Assembly (NCBI GenBank): GCA_963781785.1
Contig: CAWAHD010000002.1
Coordinates: forward strand, 2,046,001 to 2,110,000
DNA length: 64,000 nt
Reading direction: 5' to 3'
Origin: CAWAHD01 sp963781785
GTDB lineage: Bacteria; Planctomycetota; Planctomycetia; Isosphaerales; Isosphaeraceae
Below the pieces are notes generated by a model. It saw nothing but the letters and a program-made list of their open reading frames with translations. It was not told the origin of the DNA and made no database searches. Within the stretch, counting starts at the first letter, position 1. Every line of letters starts with the position of its first letter. Below, piece by piece: positions 58,499-64,000 of this stretch. The position numbers were made by a program, and so were the translations under genes.

Positions 58499-59083
58499 TC
58501 ATCCTGTGTAGCCATAGAGGTAGAGGAGGAACAGTCCGATCCAGGTCACGCCCAGAAGGCGCCCCAGCCGGTCGATCCCCGACGGCTCGGTCCGCCAGTT
58601 GCGGGAGATGACCAGTGCCGACCACGCTCCCAGGACCCCCGCGCCGACGAACGCCTCCAAGGGAGCTTCACCGAGCGGTGGCGGAGGGTGCAGTTGCCTC
58701 GCATGCGACAGGATCTTGGGAATCGCCTGCATGTCTTCCAGATAGTGGACGATGTAGAACGAGGAGGAGACGAGCGACGAGACCACGACGGCTACGGATG
58801 CAGCGCAGCAAGCGATGACTCCGGCATGGCGAGCGACTCGCCGCCGGCGTTTCCTGCGGTCGAAGAAGTCGATCACGAAGACGGCGATCGACCAAATCGC
58901 TGGAAACATCGTGACCTGGTGCATCCAGAAGAAGAGCCAGGCCTCGTTGTTGCCTCCGAAGGTGGTGAAGGCGATACCCGGCCGCACTCCATTGCGGTAA
59001 ATCGCGAAGGCGACGGCGGTCGCGGCCACCAGCACCATCAGGTCGACGATCCGGAACGGTCTCTTGATGGGAGGCCTGCTCAT
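58499..59083 (-). CDS. Hypothetical membrane protein
   Basis: 194 residues with about five hydrophobic helices: IVDLMVLVAATAVAFAIY, WLFFWMHQVTMFPAIWSIAVFVIDFF, GVIACCAASVAVVVSSLVSS, PLEAFVGAGVLGAWSALVIS, LLGVTWIGLFLLYLYGY. The first helix follows RPFRIVDLM, similar to short planctomycete membrane proteins with an (R/K)PFRxxDLM start. No catalytic motif. Function unknown. Confidence 0.65.
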   Translation of the reverse strand: MSRPPIKRPFRIVDLMVLVAATAVAFAIYRNGVRPGIAFTTFGGNNEAWLFFWMHQVTMFPAIWSIAVFVIDFFDRRKRRRRVARHAGVIACCAASVAVVVSSLVSSSFYIVHYLEDMQAIPKILSHARQLHPPPPLGEAPLEAFVGAGVLGAWSALVISRNWRTEPSGIDRLGRLLGVTWIGLFLLYLYGYTG

Positions 59084-59328
59084 GGCTCAATCACCCCCGC
59101 GGATTGTCGAGTCGATTCTCGGTTGCGTCGCTTGACGTGCATCCGGTCATCCGGCCGTCTCGCCGGGCGACTCTGGCAGAAATGGCAGTCGCGAGTCTAC
59201 CAGTACGACCGCTCGAACACAAGGAATCCGGAACTCGAGGATCGACGCGACCAGATCATCTGGCAGACGAGGTCGGACTCGTGGCACAATCAGCTTTTCT
59301 GACGATCAGGCTCCTGTGGAGCAATCGC

Positions 59329-60177
59329 ATGCCGCCCAAACATCGCCTCCGTATGCGTGACCTGCTGATCGGACTCTGGTGCGCCCTTTGCGCCCTGGCA
59401 CGCGGAGAGCCCGGCCGCGCTCAGGAGATTCCGGCTTTCGCGCACGACGTGCCCGCAGTTCGAACCGGGCCGCCGATCTTCCGGTTCAACGGCAAGGACT
59501 TGAGCGGTTTTTATACTTATTTGCGTGATCACGAATATGAAGATCCACTCAAGGTCTTCTTCGTGCAGGACGGCTTGATTCATATCACCGGCGAGGAATT
59601 CGGCGGATTGACGACCCGTGACGAATATCAGAATTATCACCTGATCACAGAATGGATGTGGGGCGAGCGGACCTGGAAGCCGCGCAAAGAGAGCGCTCGC
59701 GACTCGGGAATCTTATTGCACTGCGTGGGCCGCGACGGCGCGGCGGGGGGCAACTGGATGGCATCACAGGAATGCCAGATCATCGAAGGGGGCTGCGGCG
59801 ACTTGATCATGGTCGGCGGTGGCGATGAGAAGCCCAGCCTCACCTGCGAGTCTCGCGTCGGGCCGGACGGGCAATTCTACTTCGAAAAAGGGGGCAAGCC
59901 GGTCACTCGCAACACCGGGAGATACAACTGGTGGGGGAGAGATCCAGCCTGGAACGACGTCCTGGGCTTTCGCGGCACCCGCGACGTGGAGAAGCCAGCG
60001 GGAGAGTGGAACCGGATGGAGGTCATCTGCGACGGCGGCTCGATCACCAATATCGTCAACGGACGCGTCGTCAATATCGGCACCGGGTCGAGTCTGAAGA
60101 AGGGCAAGATCATCTTCCAATCCGAAGGTGCCGAGATCATCTTCCGCAAGATCGAGATCCGGCCGCTGATCAAATGA
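59329..60177 (+). CDS. DUF1080 (3-keto-disaccharide hydrolase-like) secreted protein
   Basis: 282 residues from ATG 59329, which has GGAG eight bases upstream; the frame is open further upstream but lacks such a site. Signal peptide: LLIGLWCALCALARGEPGRAQ. The jelly-roll DUF1080 domain follows: FRFNGKDLSGFYTYL, FFVQDGLIHITGEEFGGLTT, NYHLITEWMWGERTWKPRKE, SGILLHCVGRDG, MASQECQIIEGGCGDLIMVG, EWNRMEVICDGGSITNIVNG and GKIIFQSEGAEIIFRKIEIR. DUF1080 proteins are abundant in planctomycetes and include 3-keto-glycoside hydrolases. It should act in the periplasm on sugars. Its 3' end overlaps the convergent glycine-rich gene by a few bases. Confidence 0.9.
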   Translation: MPPKHRLRMRDLLIGLWCALCALARGEPGRAQEIPAFAHDVPAVRTGPPIFRFNGKDLSGFYTYLRDHEYEDPLKVFFVQDGLIHITGEEFGGLTTRDEYQNYHLITEWMWGERTWKPRKESARDSGILLHCVGRDGAAGGNWMASQECQIIEGGCGDLIMVGGGDEKPSLTCESRVGPDGQFYFEKGGKPVTRNTGRYNWWGRDPAWNDVLGFRGTRDVEKPAGEWNRMEVICDGGSITNIVNGRVVNIGTGSSLKKGKIIFQSEGAEIIFRKIEIRPLIK

Positions 60178-63100
60178 TCGGACGAATGGCCAACAAATTG
60201 ACGCGATGCGAGTCTCGCAGGCCAGCCAGCTCGCCCCTCGCGAGCAAGTCGTCGATGGCCGACGCCGTGATGCCCTTCCCGCCGGTCCGTGCAAGCGACA
60301 CAAGATCGAGCGTGACGCCAGTCTTGGCGATGATCGCGGTGGCGTTCCCGCCGGCGGTCCCGTTGTGGTCGCCGTCGATCAAACGTCCTTCTGCATCCTC
60401 GAGGGCGTTCGGGCCGGTGCCGTAGACGAGCAACTCCACCGGCTTGGTGAGGGTAAACGGCTTCTTGGGCATGAGCGCAACGGTGCTGGTCGACGCCGTA
60501 TATACGGCCGACTTGAGCTTGATGACTCCGGCGTTCTTGGCGGTGTATGAGCCCTTCTTGCCGGGAGTGGCCAGGCGGTAGGTCAAAAGTGAGTCGGCCT
60601 CGGAAGCGTTCACCAGCCCGCTGAAGATCACGTCGACCTCCGCGACCTGGTGTTTCTTGTTTGTCTTGTCCACAACCTTGGTCACAGTCACGAGCGGCGG
60701 AGGTGGGGGCGGCGGCGGGTTGTTGTCATGGATTACCAGGGTGCCGGCGCTCACCGCGCCGACTGTTGCCCCCGAGCTTGGAGACGAAAGCCTGAGCGGA
60801 ATATCGACGTCGCTCGCGCCGTAAACGCCGTTATTGACGATCGGGACCGAGACGGCCTGGCTCGTCACGTTCGGGCCAAGAGAGACCATCTGCGAGAAAG
60901 CGGTGACCACATTCGGCACACCTGGGGAGGAGAGCAGGACGCTCACGGTCGCCGCGAGGTTGCTCGAGCGGTCGATCTGGATGTTCGCCGACAGGGCGGT
61001 GACGTTCGTGGTAAACTCGGGTGAATCGAACTGAAGCACCGCCGCAGGGGTGACGTTGATGGTCATTGTGGTCGCCGGCGCCAGACCCGTGGCGCTCTCC
61101 TCGAGCACGTACGCGCCCGCTGTATCGAGGGTCAGCCCGGGGAAGGTCGCAGCACCGTTCTTGGTCAGGACCGTGCGGTTCGTGCCACCGAGCGCTGCGC
61201 CGGAGGGCCGCTCTGGATCGTGACCGTGATCTCCCCACTGTAAGTCGAGACCGGGTTGTTATGGGCATCCTCGGCCTGGACGGTGAGCGGGAAGCCGGTA
61301 TCCGCGACGACGCTGGTGGTGGGCTGAGCGGTCACCATCAGAGTCGTCGCAGTCGAGGCTGCCACATCGAACAGGTCAGTCGTCGCCGGGGTCAGACCGA
61401 CCGCGGCCGCCTGGATCGCGTAGCCGTTTCCGGCCTCGTCGAGGACAACTCCTCTGAACATGTCCACGCCGTCCATGGCCGCCTGGCTGGGCGTTCCGGA
61501 AAGTCCGCCCAGTCCTGGCTGGCTCGTGAGGCTGAGAGTCACAATTTCGTCAAAGTTTGGGATCACGCTGCCACTGGCATTTTTCGCCTCGACGGTGAAG
61601 CCGAAGGGAGTGCCGGCCGTGACCGGGCTCTGCGGCTCAACGGTAACGACGAGTGTCCCTGTGAAGACCTGCACGACGAACGAGCCCACGGTCCCGGCGG
61701 AGAGAGCGTTTCCGGCCAGGTCGCTGGGAAGCGTTCCTCCGGCCGTGACGGTATAGTCGCCGTCATCGCTTTCGGTCCAGGAGCCGCTCGGAGGCGTGAT
61801 GCGATACACCACGTCAATCGTCTGGGCGTCGCCCCACGGATCGGTCGCTCCGATCGGCGTCATGCTCACAGCGGTCGCGGTGATCCCCGTCCCATTGCCG
61901 GGAGGAACCACCTGGATGGTCGTGCCCTCAAGGCTGGCCGGCGCGATCGCCACGTTGTCGCTGTAGGCGATCGTGAAGGTATAGGGTGAAAGCGCGGCCG
62001 CGTTGGCGGCATTGACGAGGGTTGCCTGCAAGCTGGCGGTGGGGGCCTGGGTGTCGGGCGTCGCGGCGAACTGGTAAGCGCCGATGTCGGTGCCGCCAGC
62101 ACCGGTCCGTGGTGCAAGGCCGCGCTGATCGGTGAAGAGGTTTTCGGGATTGGCGCCGGTGCCGATGGCGGGGCTGCCTGCTTGCGGGGCGATGGTTTCC
62201 GTCGGCCCGCCGTTGTTCACAAGACCATTCGGGTCGAGCATCGGGTCTTTTCCGACGAGATTGTTCGAGCCGCTGATCGTGCCGTTCGGCATGGTCTGGA
62301 ACAGGGAATTGCTGGCGGTGACATCACCCTGGTAATCAAGCGGCCCGTTGCCGGCAAAGAGCGTGCTCACCGCGGTGACCGTGCCGCCCTCTTCGACTAC
62401 GCCTCCTCCCTGGGTGTTGAGAGCGATCGTGGTATTCTCAAGGCTGGCCGACCCCGCGGTGACCCCGACGCCGCCGGCGGCGGCTGACCCGGGCGTTCCG
62501 TCCTGCCCAGGTGCTCCCGCGGTGCCTGCGGCACCACTCTTGCCGGCGGTGCCGGCCAATCCGCCGGCCGCCGCCGCACCATGGCCGCGGTCTGCAAGCC
62601 CACCGGCACCGGCGTGCCCGCCGGAGCCACCCGCGCCGCCGACACCGGCACGCCCCCCGGAGTTGGCAAGGCCGACGGCTCCGGCCGCCACTGAGTTGGC
62701 GGCGATGGTGTCGTTCAACGTCGTCAGCGCACCGCCCGCAATGTAGATCCCGCCGCCGTCCCCCGTGCCGCCCGCGCCGCCCACGCCCCCGGCGCCGCCC
62801 ACGCCGCCATTGGCAGCAATCCCGCCGTGGCCGCCATTGCCGCCCGCGCCGCCGTGGCCGCTGACACCGGCGGCCAGATGCGCGTTGGTCGGATAGCTCG
62901 CGATGGCGCCTCCACTGCCCCCGTGATTGAATGAATAGGAAGGGATTGACCCACTCTTGTCTACCGGGAACGGACCTCCCGTCCCACCAACCCCGCCCTT
63001 GCCGCCGGCACCTCCTGCACCAGCGGTCCCGCCGGTACCGCCTGCGGCCGCATCGCCGTCAAGCGTGTCAGCCGCCAGGGTGATCGTTCCGCTCACGATG

Positions 63101-64000
63101 TACACGGCACCGCCCTTGCCTGCGCCGCCAGGAGCACCGCCACCGCCCGCGCCGCCGGCCGCGCCCGCAGCGCCCGGGCCGCCCATGCCGTCGTTGCCCC
63201 CGGCCCCGCCGTTTCCAGCGGTGCCGGCGTAAACGGCGTGATTTCCGCTATGACTGATGGAGATATAATCGGCATTGCCTCCCGTTCCACCGCGGCCGCC
63301 AAAGCCTCCTCGGCCCGCCGGGCCGGAAGGATTCACGCGCTGGGACCCGGCACCCCCGGTGCCGCCCGAGCCACCCGCGCCGCCGCGTCCAGCCATGGAA
63401 GAGTCGCCCTGGAGCGTGCCGCCCGCGATGGTGACCGTGCCGGCCGCCACGTAAACGCCGCCGCCAGAGGCAGCGCCGCCGATACCGCCGTTTCCCCCCG
63501 CGTCGCCCACCCGTGCCAAGCCGGCGGAACCGGCGTTCCCGCCGTTTCCGCCCCTGCCGCCCGCCCCGCCGTGGCCGCCTTGGCCGATCATCGCACCCAG
63601 AGCGGTGGATCCCGGCGCCCGGCCGTTCCGCCGGCACCGCCGGCGCCGCCGATTCCGCCCGAGCCCCCGAATGGCACGTTGCCCCCTCGCCCTCCCTGGC
63701 CGCCCAGGCCGCCCGTGCCGCCAACGGCTTGATCCGACCGAAAGCTCGATTTCGAGAGCGAAGCCGTTCCGCCGGACGCGTAGAGCCCACCGCCCGCGGC
63801 GGATCCCCCTGTGCCGCCTTGCCCTCCCAGACCCGGGGAGCCTCCTGTCCCTGCTTTTCCGCCGGCTCCGCCGCCGCCGCCCGTGCCGCCGTTACCGCCA
63901 CTAAACCCGTGGATATGTGCCGCGGTTCCACCGCGGAGCCCATCGCCTCCGCCTCCGCCATATCCCCCGCCGCCACCGTTGCCGCCGTTACCTCCAGCGC
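60170..64000 (-). CDS. Giant secreted Gly-rich protein with choice-of-anchor-Q region (5' end outside window, frameshifted)
   Basis: At least 1,270 residues, entering from the right edge and ending at the stop 60170-60172. Shifts near 63612 and 61185 must be bridged. From the right: ~500 residues of Gly-Gly-Ala/Thr/Asn repeats (PE_PGRS-like, e.g. GGTGGLGGQGGRGGN) interleaved with units such as GGGVYVAAGTVTIAGGTLQG that look like parallel beta-helix rungs; then the conserved end of that region (NTTIALNTQGGGVVEEGGTV, NNLVGKDPMLDPNGLVNNGG, DQRGLAPRTGAGGTDIGAYQ) typical of choice-of-anchor-Q proteins; then Ig-like repeats (VTVEPQSPVTAGTPFGFTVE, VTAQPTTSVVADTGFPLTVQ); a proline run before VTVTKVVDK; and a last domain closing GTAGGNATAIIAKTGV, LLAIRPII. 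It is probably a cell-surface or extracellular adhesin-like protein. Confidence 0.8.

Noticed and set aside
60206..63904. Many Pro/Arg-rich plus-strand open frames at the right end
   Set aside because: They are antisense translations of the Gly-rich repeats (GGC/GCC codons read as Pro, Arg and Ala).

Overview
The window is high-GC bacterial DNA that most likely comes from a planctomycete, probably of the Isosphaeraceae. The taxon is inferred from gene content: secreted proteins beginning with the planctomycete anchor-like signature (FEALEGRLALS, LLDHLGARCLLA), a DUF1080 sugar-hydrolase-like protein, a choice-of-anchor-Q/glycine-rich giant protein, and remnants of planctomycete-type genes.

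Layout: 1-5.1 kb carries carbohydrate metabolism (end of an unknown gene, glycogen debranching enzyme GlgX, a DUF2090 aldolase-like protein, a broken transketolase fragment, RpiB). 5.2-37.3 kb is the centre of interest: a hybrid polyketide/non-ribosomal peptide locus with its export machinery. It starts with an outer-membrane factor, an EmrA-like adaptor, an MFS pump and a lipoprotein. A divergent Asp/Asn beta-hydroxylase-type gene follows, then an MbtH-like protein and three megasynthase genes. The line reads FAAL-ACP / KS-AT(degenerate)-ACP / C-A-PCP-C | A-PCP-C | A-PCP-C-A-PCP-TE. The locus ends with a PvdE/SyrD-type cyclic peptide exporter and a MacA/MacB pair. My reading of the adenylation pockets is Orn-Gly-Gly-Orn, so the predicted product is a dicationic lipopeptide with an acyl or polyketide-extended N terminus.

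37.7-41.9 kb holds a secreted lipase-like hydrolase, a small secreted protein, a sedolisin (S53) protease and a two-TM ion channel. 42-46.1 kb is a tRNA and mobile-element zone: Tn3 resolvase and transposase remnants, tRNAs Arg, Val, Ser, His and Trp, an HNH protein, a DUF433 protein, a REP-type transposase remnant and a PIN-domain gene pair. 46.6-51 kb carries two related membrane-anchored repeat proteins separated by a complete IS21-family element with an 8-bp target duplication. 51-52.8 kb is gene-poor and repeat-rich. 52.8-60.2 kb holds an OPA-type transporter with a PhnZ-like HD protein, a DtxR-family regulator, glycine oxidase ThiO, and several secreted or membrane proteins including a DUF1080 protein. 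From 60.2 kb to the right edge runs the 3' part of a very large glycine-rich secreted protein on the minus strand.

Many otherwise well-conserved genes (transketolase, outer-membrane factor, FAAL, KS, A4, exporter, lipase, istA, transporter, thiO, glycine-rich protein) are interrupted by one- or two-base frameshifts, and the thioesterase by one in-frame stop. Such even spread points to residual assembly errors more than to decay. The transketolase fragment, the resolvase/Tn3 pieces and the glycosyltransferase piece look genuinely broken. Positions of frameshifts are given to within a few tens of bases.
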